Source: Brevibacterium iodinum ATCC 49514 (GTDB taxonomy: Bacteria; Actinomycetota; Actinomycetes; Actinomycetales; Brevibacteriaceae). Taken from it: a DNA stretch of 45,627 nt. The notes beneath the pieces were generated by a model, which ran no database searches, was not told the origin of the DNA, and worked only from the letters and a program-made list of their open reading frames with translations. Each line of letters opens with the position of its first letter. Positions within the stretch are counted from its first letter, which is position 1. The translations under genes and the position numbers were made by a program. Where the stretch lies: NCBI RefSeq assembly GCF_900169265.1, contig NZ_FXYX01000025.1:1-45627 (forward strand). Direction: 5' to 3'. Positions 34,914 through 44,610 of the stretch are shown here, piece by piece.

Positions 34914-34993
34914 CATCGAGTTCTGTCCCTGGATGCATCGACTTCTGATCAGGTCATCGGGATTGAACTCGATGCGCTGATCAGAAGTCGATG
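34914..34993. repeat. Interleaved inverted repeats in the convergent 3' region
   Basis: Two perfect inverted repeats are interleaved. CATCGAGTTC (34914-34923) pairs with GAACTCGATG (34965-34974). CATCGACTTCTGATCAG (34936-34952) pairs with CTGATCAGAAGTCGATG (34977-34993). The order A-B-A'-B' would be a pseudoknot if both formed in one RNA; otherwise the longer 17-bp stem dominates. The element lies between the transporter gene and tgt and could act as their terminator, though no T-run follows. Confidence 0.75.
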
Positions 34994-35053
34994 ACTCACC
35001 TGCGGCAGAAGCGCGTGGGGCCGGGGCGATCGCAGCGACTGCCGAAAGCGCGC

Positions 35054-36319
<1,266 letters not shown>

Positions 36320-36331
36320 TTAACTAAGTCC

Positions 36332-37270
36332 ATGACGTTCACCCAGATGCTCACCCACGCCGAGGCGGCCGCCCCCATCGTCATCGACGGCGGGCTGGGC
36401 AGTGCCGCCGAGGATCGCGGCATCGACCTCGACCATGCAATGTGGTCGGCCGAGCTCATCCGCCGTGGTCCGGACACTCTGCTCGCGGTGCACACCGCCT
36501 TCGCGAACGCCGGAGCCCGGATACTCACGACCGCGAGCTACCAGGCGACGCCGCTCGGGTTCGCCGAGGCGGGAATCAGCGCCGATGAGGGCAGCCGGAT
36601 CATCGGCGACAGCGTGCGAATCGCGCGGGCTGCGGCAGATCACAGTGCCGCACCAGGCACAAGAATCCTCGTCGCCGGGTCCGTTGGCCCGTATGGTGCG
36701 GCGCTCGGCGACGGCAGCGAGTACACGGGAAGCTATCACCGGAGTCCTGAGGATTACACCGCCTTCCATCGTCCGCGCATCGAAGCCCTCGCCGAGGCGG
36801 GCGCGGACCTGCTCGCCTTCGAAACCCAACCGCGCCTCGATGAGATCCGCGCACTCATCGCTCTGGCCGAGGAGACCGGCCTCCCGGCTTGGGTGACAGT
36901 GACTCTACAGGGCACCACGGACATGACCGCCCCCACCATGCCGGACGGCAGCACCCTGGCGGACCTCGCCGAGGCGGTGGCCGCCTCGGCGAGCGTGCGG
37001 GCGGTCGGGGTCAACTGCGTTCGCCCGTCCTTCGTGACTCCGGCACTGAGAGAACTGTCCGCGCACTCCGAGCTGCCGCTCATCGCCTACCCGAATTCGG
37101 GCGAGACCTACGACGCGACCGCCATGCAATGGCGCGAAGACGGCACAGAGGCCGGTATCGGATCGTGGCCGCTGAAGTCGTGGGCCCGCCTCGGTGCCCG
37201 CCTCATCGGCGGCTGTTGCCGGGTGCGTGCGACAGATATTGCGAGGCTGGCGGAGCAGACTGAGCGCTGA
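36332..37270 (+). CDS. mmuM: Homocysteine S-methyltransferase
   Basis: The 312-residue zinc-dependent barrel enzyme transfers a methyl group from S-methylmethionine (or SAM) to homocysteine. Seen are VIDGGLGSAAEDRG at the N-terminus, the first zinc cysteine in GVNCVRP, and the closing pair in LIGGCCRV. Length and spacing match MmuM. ATG 36332 is only 21 bp from the divergent tgt start and has no ribosome binding site, so a leaderless transcript is plausible. No permease for S-methylmethionine is adjacent. Confidence 0.9.
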   Translation: MTFTQMLTHAEAAAPIVIDGGLGSAAEDRGIDLDHAMWSAELIRRGPDTLLAVHTAFANAGARILTTASYQATPLGFAEAGISADEGSRIIGDSVRIARAAADHSAAPGTRILVAGSVGPYGAALGDGSEYTGSYHRSPEDYTAFHRPRIEALAEAGADLLAFETQPRLDEIRALIALAEETGLPAWVTVTLQGTTDMTAPTMPDGSTLADLAEAVAASASVRAVGVNCVRPSFVTPALRELSAHSELPLIAYPNSGETYDATAMQWREDGTEAGIGSWPLKSWARLGARLIGGCCRVRATDIARLAEQTER

Positions 37271-37302
37271 TCGCCCAGCCCTGACCGATTTGGCCAGAGA
37301 GC

Positions 37303-38310
37303 TCAGGGCGTGGTGCTCACGTGCTCCGGGTAGAACTTCTCGGCGACGTTCGGGTGGGAGCGGACGCGGGACATGAACGCGTTCTCTCCGTAGACCGAGT
37401 ACAGCGCGTCGAGTTCGTCGACGGAGACTCCGCGAGCCTGCTCGGCGAATTCGGCGGGCAACTCGACCGGCGGCAGCTGTGAGCTGAGCGCAGGGTTGAA
37501 GAAGAACGGAATCGAGATCCGATCCTCGCCGGGCTTCGTCGGCAGCACCCGATGGACGGTGGCCTTGAGGTAGCCGTCGGTGGCGACTTCGAGGAGTTTG
37601 CCGATGTTGACGACGAAGGAGTTGGGAATCGGGTCGGCGTCGATCCAGCCGTCGTCGGTGAGCACCTGCAGACCCGTCGTTCCTGGCTGCGGGTAGAGCA
37701 GGGTGAGGGTGCCGCCGTCGCGGTGTTCGCCGACGCCCTGGGTGACGGTGTCGTCCTCGGCCGCGGGGTAGCGGACGATCTTGATGAAGGATTCGGGATC
37801 GGTGGCGAACGCCTCGGCGAAGTGGTCGGCGCTCTGGCCGAGGCTGAGTGCCCACTCGCTGAGCAGTCGGTTGCCGACCTCGCTCAGCCGGGCGTGCCAC
37901 GAGTCGGTGACCTCCCGCAGTTCGGGCAGTGCCTTCGGGTACTGGTTGGGTCCGGTGAGGTGGTCGTAGTCGTGGACGGGTTCGGCCACGGGTGCGCGTT
38001 CGGGTCCGATGTCGATCTGTTCGCGCCAGTCGACCTTGCCGCGGGTGCGTTCCCCGCCGGTGCGGGTGTAGCCGCGGAAGTGGGGCGAGTTCGTGTTCTC
38101 GATCGCGAGCTTGTCGGCCTCGGGCAGGGCGAAGAACCGCTGAGCGGTGTCGATGATGCGGGAGAATTCGGCGTCGGGGAGGCCGTGGCCGGTGAGGTAG
38201 AAGAAGCCGATCTCGTGGGTGACACGACGCAGCTCGGCGCGGAAGTCGGCCGCGGTCGCAGGGTCATCGGCGAGGCTGAGGTCGAGGACGGGCAGCTGGG
38301 TAAGAGTCAT
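37303..38310 (-). CDS. Isopenicillin N synthase-like 2OG-Fe(II) oxygenase
   Basis: The 335-residue enzyme has the DIOX_N domain (LPVLDLSLADDPATAADFRA, then THEIGFFYLTGHG) and a double-stranded beta-helix core. The iron ligands are His and Asp in GEHRDGGTLT (about 194-196) and a distal His in KATVHRVLP (about 252). The 2-oxoglutarate arginine is in RISIPFFF. ATG 38310 is chosen; the longer frame adds unrelated residues. Relatives include ethylene-forming and plant-type oxygenases, so the substrate is open. It is transcribed alone. Confidence 0.87.
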   Translation of the reverse strand: MTLTQLPVLDLSLADDPATAADFRAELRRVTHEIGFFYLTGHGLPDAEFSRIIDTAQRFFALPEADKLAIENTNSPHFRGYTRTGGERTRGKVDWREQIDIGPERAPVAEPVHDYDHLTGPNQYPKALPELREVTDSWHARLSEVGNRLLSEWALSLGQSADHFAEAFATDPESFIKIVRYPAAEDDTVTQGVGEHRDGGTLTLLYPQPGTTGLQVLTDDGWIDADPIPNSFVVNIGKLLEVATDGYLKATVHRVLPTKPGEDRISIPFFFNPALSSQLPPVELPAEFAEQARGVSVDELDALYSVYGENAFMSRVRSHPNVAEKFYPEHVSTTP

Positions 38311-38456
38311 GCCATCACGGTAGACCGCGCCAGGAAGCCAGTGTGTGAGCGGTGTCACGGAGCGCCACACTCCGTCATCATCTTGTCACGGACGAATCCA
38401 GACAGAGACCGTCCCGCACAGTGCGCTCTCCCCGAACACCTGCTTGAATAGGTCGG

Positions 38457-39062
38457 GTGACCCACTTCTATCGCCCGTCCGAGGGCCACCGCCTGCCGCA
38501 CGACCCCTTCAACGCCATCGTCGCGCCGCGTCCCATCGGCTGGATCGGCACCCTCGATGCCGACGGACGTCGCAACCTCGCGCCCTACTCGTTCTTCAAT
38601 GCGCTGAACTACTCTCCACCGCTCGTAGGCTTCTCCAGTAACGCGTGGAAGGACACCGTCGCCAACTGCCGGGAGACTGGGGAGTTCACGTGGAATCTCG
38701 TCACTCGGCCCCTCGCCGAGGCGATGAACGCCTCGTCGACCACCGCTGAGGTCGACGAGTTCTCCGCCGCAGAAGTCGAGGCGGCCGAGTCCGTGGAGAT
38801 CTCTGCGCCACGCGTGGCAGCCTCACCGGCGACCTTCGAATGCCGAGTCACCCAGATCATCGATCTCCGCACCTCGGACGGCGAAGGCTCGGGTTCGTGG
38901 TTCACCGTGGGCGAAGTGGTGGGTGTCCATCTCGACGAATCCCTGCTCGACAACGGGATCGTCGACACAGTCGCGGCCGAACCGGTGCTGCGCGGCGGAG
39001 GACCGACCGCATACTTCGGGATCAGCTCGGATCAGCGTTTCGACATGCATCGACCGGGCTGA
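38457..39062 (+). CDS. Flavin reductase-like domain protein
   Basis: The 201-residue protein has the split-barrel FMN-binding fold: NAIVAPRPIGWIGTLDADGRRNLAPYSFFNALNYSPPLVGF, then FTWNLVTRPLAEAMNASS and a late VGEVVGVHLDE. This group binds FMN and may reduce it for a partner monooxygenase or act on another substrate. The start is GTG 38457; its purine tract is close and weak. It stands alone between two minus-strand genes. A partnership with the monooxygenase at 20249 cannot be shown. Confidence 0.85.
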   Translation: MTHFYRPSEGHRLPHDPFNAIVAPRPIGWIGTLDADGRRNLAPYSFFNALNYSPPLVGFSSNAWKDTVANCRETGEFTWNLVTRPLAEAMNASSTTAEVDEFSAAEVEAAESVEISAPRVAASPATFECRVTQIIDLRTSDGEGSGSWFTVGEVVGVHLDESLLDNGIVDTVAAEPVLRGGGPTAYFGISSDQRFDMHRPG

Positions 39063-39080
39063 GTTCGATCACCCGAGATC

Positions 39081-40493
39081 TCAGCCGAGCATCTTGCCCG
39101 GGTTGAGGATCCCCCACGGATCCACCGCCGCCTTGATCGAGGTCTGCAGCGCCCGCGCACCCGCATCGAGTTCGCGCACCAGCCAGTCCTTCTTCAGATA
39201 TCCGACTCCGTGCTCACCTGTGATCGTCCCACCCAGATCGAGACCCAGCTGCATGATCTCAGCGAACGTCTCCTTCGCCTCGGCCACACTCGCCTCATCC
39301 TGGGCATCGAAGAGCACACTCGGATGCATATTCCCATCCCCGGCATGCCCGGCCGTGGACACCTCCACCGAGTGCCGGGCCGCGATCTCGTCCAACCTGG
39401 CGAAGAACTCGCCGAGGCGGGAGCGGGGAACGCACACATCATCGATGAGCTCTCCCCCACCAATCCCGGATACATACTTCTCCAACGCCGGCGACACCGC
39501 CCGCCGTGCCGCGACGAGCATCTCCGAATCCGCCGGATCGCCGGAGACGAACACTTCATCGGCGCCCTGCGCCGTGGCGATCGCTTCGAACGATTCCAAC
39601 TCGCTCACACCGGCCTGCCCCGGAGCATCCGACTGCACCAACAACAGCGCACCGGCCTCGTCGGGCAGTCCGAAATCACCATAGGCATTGATCATGCCCA
39701 CGGTGCCTCCGTCCATGAGCTCGAGCATCGACGGGGCTGCACCGGAAGCCATGAACTCAGAGACCGTATGCCCGGCCGATTCCAAGTCCGGGAAGATCCC
39801 AACACCGGTCACCGGCGGAGCCAACAGAGGTCTGAGCCCGAGGGTGATCTCGACGATGACGCCCAGAGTCCCCTCGGACCCGACGAACAGTCCCGCCAGA
39901 TCGAGACCGGCCACGCCCTTCGCCGTCTGCCGACCCAACCGGGTCACTGTCCCGTCGGCGAGGACAACGGTCAGCCCGCGCACATAGTCTCGCGTCACCC
40001 CGTATTTCACACAGCACATGCCGCCGGCGTTCGTCGCGACGTTCCCGCCGATCGTGGAGATCGCCACCGACCCCGGATCCGGCGGATACGACAGACCGTG
40101 CTCGACCAGAGCCGATTTGAGGTCTTGGTTGATGACACCGGGCTGGACCCGGCACGTCTGATTGACCGTGTCGATGCCGACGATCGCGTTCAGCTTCGCG
40201 ACATTGAGCAGGATCGCCCCGTCGGTGGCATTCGCCGCCCCCGACAAACCCGTCCTGGCGCCCTGAGTGACCACCGGGATCCGATGCGCGGTGGCGAAGC
40301 GCATCACCGCGACCACATCATCGACGTCGGCAGCACGCACGAGCGCCGAGGCGGTCCCCGCCGGACAGAACAGGGCCTTATCCGACGAGTAGGAGTCGAT
40401 GACATCCCGATCGGTGACGAGCGCTCCCGGGCTCAGTTCGGCCGCAAGTCCGTTCAGATCCGTACCCACCGTCGTCTCCGCGCTCACCGTCAC
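39081..40493 (-). CDS. FAD-linked 2-hydroxyacid dehydrogenase (GlcD/D-lactate dehydrogenase type)
   Basis: The 470-residue protein has a FAD_binding_4 domain (VVTQGARTGLSGAANATDGAILL, then DPGSVAISTIGGNVATNAGG) and a C-terminal FAD-oxidase domain with GHAGDGNMHPSVLF, TGEHGVGYLKKDWL and WGILNPGKM. It oxidises glycolate, D-lactate or a similar D-2-hydroxyacid and passes electrons to an acceptor. No glcE/glcF or Fe-S partner is adjacent, so it resembles a stand-alone D-lactate dehydrogenase. Its ATG overlaps the stop of the upstream aminotransferase by four bases. Confidence 0.9.
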   Translation of the reverse strand: MTVSAETTVGTDLNGLAAELSPGALVTDRDVIDSYSSDKALFCPAGTASALVRAADVDDVVAVMRFATAHRIPVVTQGARTGLSGAANATDGAILLNVAKLNAIVGIDTVNQTCRVQPGVINQDLKSALVEHGLSYPPDPGSVAISTIGGNVATNAGGMCCVKYGVTRDYVRGLTVVLADGTVTRLGRQTAKGVAGLDLAGLFVGSEGTLGVIVEITLGLRPLLAPPVTGVGIFPDLESAGHTVSEFMASGAAPSMLELMDGGTVGMINAYGDFGLPDEAGALLLVQSDAPGQAGVSELESFEAIATAQGADEVFVSGDPADSEMLVAARRAVSPALEKYVSGIGGGELIDDVCVPRSRLGEFFARLDEIAARHSVEVSTAGHAGDGNMHPSVLFDAQDEASVAEAKETFAEIMQLGLDLGGTITGEHGVGYLKKDWLVRELDAGARALQTSIKAAVDPWGILNPGKMLG

Positions 40494-41551
40494 AGCGACG
40501 CGGCGACGTTGAGCACGCGCTCCAGTGCCTCATCGGGTCCGATGCTCACACGCACCCCGCCCTGCAGGCGACGCACGGCAACGGCCTGCTTCGCGCACTC
40601 ACCCTCGAAGGCAACGGCCGCCTCGGGGTCGAGTGCGATCCACACATAGTTGCCCTGAGCGTCGGGCACGGACAGACCCAGCTCTCGCAGATCGTGAGCG
40701 AATCGGTCGCGCACCGCGGCGATCTCCTTGGCGCGCACGGCCACTTCGTCGACCCGTGCCAGGGATTCCCGGGCGGCGGCCTGGGCACCGGCGGTGACGG
40801 AGAACGGGGCTATGACCTGGCGCATTCCCGAGGCGATCTCGACATCGGCGATGCCGTAGCCCACGCGCAGACCGGCCAGGCCGTGCGCCTTCGAGAAGGT
40901 ACGTGCGAGCACAAGGTTCGCATGCTTCTTCCGCGCGGCCAGACCGTCGGCGGCCTCGGTGGCGAATTCGAGGTACGCCTCGTCGAGGACGACAATGACG
41001 TTGTCGGGCACCTCGGCGAGGAAGCCCTGGAGCTCGGCGTCGGTGATCGTCGGACCGGTCGGATTGTTCGGCGAACACAGCAGCACCAGGCGGGTCGTGT
41101 CATCGATCGCGGCGGCGAGCCCTGCGAAGTCGTGTCGGCCATCTGGCATGAGGTCAACGGGTCGCTTCTCCGCCCCGCGAGCCGAGGCGAGGATCGGGTA
41201 CATCTCGAACGACGGCCACGGATAGACCACGGAGGTGCCGGATTCGAGGGTGATGTTCGTCAGCGCGGACAGGATCTCGGAGGCACCGGCGCCGGGGACC
41301 ACCTCGGCGGGGTCGACATCGAGACGATCGGCGATGTCGGCCACGAGGGCGGCAGCGGTGGGATCGGGATAGTTCGCGGGAATCGCCGCGGCGGCAGTGG
41401 CGGCGTCGAGGACACCAGGCAGCGGCGGCAGGTGGTTCTCGTTCGAGGACAGCTTGTACGGGGTCAGGCCGGGGCACGCGACGGGAGGCTTGCCGGGAAC
41501 GTAGGGAGGGAATTCGGCCAGTGCGTCACGGAGCAGGAAACGATTGGACAT
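40490..41551 (-). CDS. hisC: Histidinol-phosphate/aromatic aminotransferase
   Basis: The 353-residue class II PLP aminotransferase shows YKLSSNENHLPP at the N-terminus, the SPNNPTG segment, a VVLDEAYLEFA aspartate, and the PLP lysine in RTFSKAHGLAGLRVGY (about 220). The final arginine sits in GGVRVSIG. These fit HisC and the actinobacterial aromatic aminotransferase Pat equally well; with no his genes nearby, Pat is quite possible. ATG 41551 lies behind an AT-rich ATATTTGC segment. It is co-transcribed with the GlcD-like gene. Confidence 0.88.
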   Translation of the reverse strand: MSNRFLLRDALAEFPPYVPGKPPVACPGLTPYKLSSNENHLPPLPGVLDAATAAAAIPANYPDPTAAALVADIADRLDVDPAEVVPGAGASEILSALTNITLESGTSVVYPWPSFEMYPILASARGAEKRPVDLMPDGRHDFAGLAAAIDDTTRLVLLCSPNNPTGPTITDAELQGFLAEVPDNVIVVLDEAYLEFATEAADGLAARKKHANLVLARTFSKAHGLAGLRVGYGIADVEIASGMRQVIAPFSVTAGAQAAARESLARVDEVAVRAKEIAAVRDRFAHDLRELGLSVPDAQGNYVWIALDPEAAVAFEGECAKQAVAVRRLQGGVRVSIGPDEALERVLNVAASL

Positions 41552-41753
41552 GTGCCTATATTTGCACACCTTGTGGCGGGCGACACAGAGTGTCCGGGCA
41601 ATGTGACCGAACGGTCGGAAACGGGCGGGCGCGGCGGAGGCCCGTCCGCTGTGAGAATGCTCCCACGCACGGGTGTTCACCCTGCCCTGGTTACAGGTGA
41701 GCCGACACCGAAGAGTAGTCTGGGAGACGAATAGAAGCAGTCAGTGAAGAGGA

Positions 41754-43241
41754 ATGAGAGTCCAAATGCCCTCACCGCAGGAAAAGGTCGACGTCGTCTT
41801 GATCGGCGGCGGAATCATGAGCGCCACTCTGGGTGCCATGTTGACCGAACTTCAGCCCGATTGGAACATCCGTGTCTACGAGAAGCTCGACTATGTGGCC
41901 TCCGAGAGTTCGGACCCCTGGAACAATGCGGGCACCGGCCACGCCGCACTCTGCGAACTCAACTACACCCCCGAGGACTCCAACGGCGACATCGACCTGC
42001 AGAAGGCCTCGACGATCAACCAGCAGTTCCACCACTCGCGCCAGTACTGGTCGCACCTCGTCGACACCGGTGTGCTCACCGACCCGAAGTCGTTCATCAA
42101 CCCGATCCCCCACGTCAGCTATGGCCGTGGCGAGAAGGGCCGCGACTACATCAAGCGCCGCTACGAGACGATGGTGCGCAACCCGCTGTTCTCGCAGATG
42201 GAGTACTCGGACGACCCGTCGCAGCAGGCCGAGTGGCTGCCGCTGATGTTCGAGGGCCGCGGACCCGGCCAGGTCAACGGCATCTCGCGAACCGAACTGG
42301 GCACCGACGTAGACTTCGGCTCCCTGTCGCGCCAGCTCCTGAGCTACATCGCGGACAAGGGGGCGACCGTGCGCACCAGCCACCAGGTCACCGACCTCGA
42401 CCGTTCCTCGGACGGCTGGACTCTCACCGTGAAGGATCTGCTCTCGCACGAGACCCACCAGGTGGGCGCGAAGTTCGTCTTCGTCGGCGCCGGCGGCGGT
42501 GCCCTGCCCCTGCTCCAGAAGTCGGGGATCCCCGAGGGCCGCGGCTACGGCGGCTTCCCGGTGTCCGGAATCTTCCTGCGCACCTCGAACCCCGATGTCG
42601 TCGCCGGCCATCAGGCCAAGGTCTACGGCCAGGCCGCCCAGGGTGCCCCTCCGATGTCGGTGCCGCACCTCGACACCCGTGTCGTCGACGGCAAGGACTA
42701 CCTGATGTTCGGCCCCTACGCCGGCTTCTCGCCGAAGTTTCTCAAGAAGGGCCGATTCACCGACCTGCCGTTCTCCGTGCGCGGAAACAACATCGCCACG
42801 ATGCTCAACGTCGCGAAGGACAACACGGACCTCGTGACCTACCTGCTCGGTGAGCTGGCGGCGACGAAGAAGGCCCGCTTCGAGGCGATGCACCAGTTCA
42901 TCCCGAACATCGACCCGTCCGACTGGGAGTTCATCCAGGCCGGTCAGCGCGTGCAGGTGATGAAGAAGGATCCGAAGAAGGGCGGCGTCCTCCAGTTCGG
43001 CACCGAGCTCATCTCCTCGGCCGACGGATCGATTGCGGCTCTGCTCGGCGCCTCACCGGGTGCCTCGACCGCCGTGCCGATCATGGTCAACCTGCTCAAG
43101 ACCTGCTTCCCGCGCGAGTTCGCCGGCTGGGAGAAGAGCTTCAAGGACATGATCCCCTCGCTCGGCCGCGACCTCGTCGATGACGAGACGCTGCTCAAGG
43201 AGGTCTCCGAGTACACCGCTCGGACCCTGCAGCTCATCTGA
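41754..43241 (+). CDS. mqo: Malate:quinone oxidoreductase
   Basis: The 495-residue (491 from the second ATG at 41766) peripheral membrane flavoenzyme oxidises malate to oxaloacetate and reduces menaquinone, a TCA-cycle step common in corynebacteria and relatives. FAD motif VVLIGGGIMSATLG is at the N-terminus. Family landmarks are SSDPWNNAGTGHAALCELNYTP, VFVGAGGGALPLLQKSGIPE and the C-terminal GASPGASTAVPIMVNLL. GAAGAGGA abuts the first ATG and fits the second better, so the start is uncertain. A GC hairpin at 43264-43283 follows the gene. Confidence 0.95.
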   Translation: MRVQMPSPQEKVDVVLIGGGIMSATLGAMLTELQPDWNIRVYEKLDYVASESSDPWNNAGTGHAALCELNYTPEDSNGDIDLQKASTINQQFHHSRQYWSHLVDTGVLTDPKSFINPIPHVSYGRGEKGRDYIKRRYETMVRNPLFSQMEYSDDPSQQAEWLPLMFEGRGPGQVNGISRTELGTDVDFGSLSRQLLSYIADKGATVRTSHQVTDLDRSSDGWTLTVKDLLSHETHQVGAKFVFVGAGGGALPLLQKSGIPEGRGYGGFPVSGIFLRTSNPDVVAGHQAKVYGQAAQGAPPMSVPHLDTRVVDGKDYLMFGPYAGFSPKFLKKGRFTDLPFSVRGNNIATMLNVAKDNTDLVTYLLGELAATKKARFEAMHQFIPNIDPSDWEFIQAGQRVQVMKKDPKKGGVLQFGTELISSADGSIAALLGASPGASTAVPIMVNLLKTCFPREFAGWEKSFKDMIPSLGRDLVDDETLLKEVSEYTARTLQLI

Positions 43242-43263
43242 CACAGAGCAGAACACGAAGCGG

Positions 43264-43283
43264 CCCGCCGGAATCACGGCGGG
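43264..43283 (+). terminator. Probable terminator of mqo, overlapping an IS30-type end
   Basis: CCCGCCG and CGGCGGG form a 7-bp stem with a 6-base loop 23 bases after the mqo stop. The right arm coincides with the first bases of the 205-bp IS30-type repeat, so the mobile sequence begins inside the terminator. No T-run follows. Confidence 0.6.
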
Positions 43284-43482
43284 TTCACATGATCGTCGCA
43301 ACACTATCCACGAGAGGTTGCGGCGATCATGTCGTTTCAAGAGGACTGTGCCCGGTTTGGTGACGAGTTGGCACGACTGGTGGATGCCGGGATACCGGTG
43401 AAGGAAGCCGCGGTCGTGATAGGAATCCCACGGCAACGGTGCTACGCAATTCTGCGGGCAATCAATCGGCCTGCGGGCAAAC
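43278..43482 (+). repeat. 205-bp direct repeat, left copy (IS30-type left end)
   Basis: This segment matches 44611-44815 base for base except for 4 substitutions, with no gaps. It holds a 44-bp hairpin (43288-43331) and the first 51 codons of an IS30-type transposase gene. The match stops at 43482 inside that gene. Together with its partner it brackets a 1.1-kb cargo. Confidence 0.9.
43288..43331 (+). promoter_or_regulatory. Start-codon-sequestering hairpin, copy 1
   Basis: CATGATCGTCGCAAC pairs with GTTGCGGCGATCATG over 15 positions (one G-U pair in RNA) across a 14-base loop. The AUG of the transposase frame forms the closing end of the stem. Identical arms recur at 44621-44664. Such hairpins at IS ends keep read-through transcripts from being translated. 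Confidence 0.65.
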
Positions 43483-43487
43483 GTTGA
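43329..43487 (+). pseudogene. IS30-family transposase, N-terminal fragment
   Basis: The frame starts MSFQEDCARFGDELARLVDA and reads identically (one Met-to-Ile change) to the first 51 residues of the transposase at 44662. It then runs into cargo sequence and ends two codons later. Only the N-terminal helix-turn-helix region remains; the DDE core is gone. Its ATG is the last three bases of the hairpin's right arm. Confidence 0.85.
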
Positions 43488-43672
43488 ACATTCAATTACC
43501 GGGTGGGCTTATTGCTCATATCCATGCAGCAAGTTATCCTGCGGTTGCAGTGGAGTCCTTGCACACTCGGCATTAAGCATGGTTATTTGCGCTGAGTGTT
43601 TACTGGTAACTGTTTGTGAGGTAGCGTAACGCACGGCAATTTGAAACCGGCTCCGACAAGGAACTTGAACAT
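43483..43672. other. AT-richer leader of the cargo genes
   Basis: This 190-bp stretch precedes the secreted-protein gene and is clearly poorer in G+C than the chromosome. It contains no convincing frame. AAGGAAC at 43658 serves as the ribosome binding site. Promoter-like AT stretches occur, but no pair has convincing spacing. Confidence 0.5.
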
Positions 43673-44278
43673 ATGATCCGAAAGCTCCTGGCTGGCCTCG
43701 CCGCTGTAGTTGTTGCCTCTTCGACAGCCACCGCCGCTCACGCCGCACCGCAGTCCAGTGATACTTCTGCACCCGATATGAATGGGTGGGAGGTCACTAT
43801 CAACGGCAAGGTTTTTGAGCCGGACACAGTGGAAGGAGAAGACCGCTCTCGCGATAAGGCGTCGGGAGTAGATACGCAACTCAACCCCATCACCATCGGG
43901 CTTTGCAACATGGGCGCCAAGGACAAGGTCATTCAGAGCTTCAAGTCCACGAAGGATGGTGACGTGGACCTGAAGTGTGGCACGAGTTCAGACGGGTACA
44001 TTCACATCCGCGAAGAGCACGAGGACCAGTAGGAAGACCAGAAGAAGGATTGGCCTGGCTACTGGGATGACCTTATGGTTCAGGCTGTTCAGGACTCCGT
44101 AGAGGATGGCCACGTCGCCATATCGCAAAAGGGAAACAAGCGTTGCTACGCGGGCACCGTGCAAATTAAGTTCAAAGGCAAAGTCGTGAACACATTCCAC
44201 CCATCTACTATTGTCTCTAAGAACAATAAGAAGATCATCACGTCTATTCCGACGAATGAGCACCGGTGCGTTCCGTGA
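43673..44278 (+). pseudogene. Secreted RNase-toxin-like protein, interrupted by an in-frame TAG
   Basis: The frame encodes a Sec signal peptide (MIRKLLAGLAAVVVA, cleavage near AHA-AP at residue 24), then a mature part up to YIHIREEHEDQ at residue 119. A TAG stop at 44030-44032 follows. The same frame continues for 81 residues to 44278 (DWPGYWDDLMVQAVQDSV, then KKIITSIPTNEHRC). The CG...GYxHIxxxH pattern followed by a W-rich segment and a late I-T-x-x-P strand recalls small secreted actinobacterial proteins with RNase-like (BECR-type) folds; this is inference from layout. The stop could replace a Trp codon (TGG to TAG). It may be a decayed toxin, a 119-residue truncated protein, or a read-through case. 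Confidence 0.65.
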
Positions 44279-44565
44279 TGCGTGAAATACGATTCTTCTT
44301 AGACTGGGGGCCTAAATACCCGATATGGGAAACCGGCACTGACAAATATGCAATGGAGCCCTCCGATTATGGTTTGACTTTAGAGCTTGATAAAGCGTTG
44401 CGCAGTTACGTGGATTTCTGGAATGAGCATTTCATTGAAACTGATGACAGTTTTGAATGGGATTCAAGCGAGAACAAGAAGGCGTTCGACGCTGAAGGAG
44501 ATCGGCTGATTCGCTGGCTTCAGGACGAGGTCAAGGGCATTGCTCATGTTCGTGATGAACGCTAG
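44278..44565 (+). CDS. Small acidic cytosolic protein, putative immunity protein
   Basis: The 95-residue protein starts MREIRFFLDWGPKYPIWET and continues with ALRSYVDFWNEHFIETDD and FDAEGDRLIRWLQDEV. It is acidic and lacks a signal peptide or membrane segment. This layout (short N-terminal strand, then W-rich acidic helices) is familiar from small actinobacterial proteins next to secreted toxins, but no named family is claimed. Its ATG shares one base with the stop of the preceding frame, so it is coupled to the full-length toxin-like frame, not to the shortened one. An immunity role is inferred from coupling, charge and position. A GC stem follows at about 44599-44616. Confidence 0.6.
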   Translation: MREIRFFLDWGPKYPIWETGTDKYAMEPSDYGLTLELDKALRSYVDFWNEHFIETDDSFEWDSSENKKAFDAEGDRLIRWLQDEVKGIAHVRDER

Positions 44566-44610
44566 TACAAGTGCCCGGCGCTCCTAGCCGAAAAGGGCCC
44601 CGCAGCATAA

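Noticed and set aside
34859..35053. preQ1 riboswitch for the queuosine genes
   Set aside because: The structured region lies downstream of both genes, and I see no preQ1 aptamer core; it was kept only as interleaved repeats.
41772..42893. 373-codon minus-strand frame opposite mqo
   Set aside because: Antisense shadow; mqo on the plus strand has full-length family landmarks.
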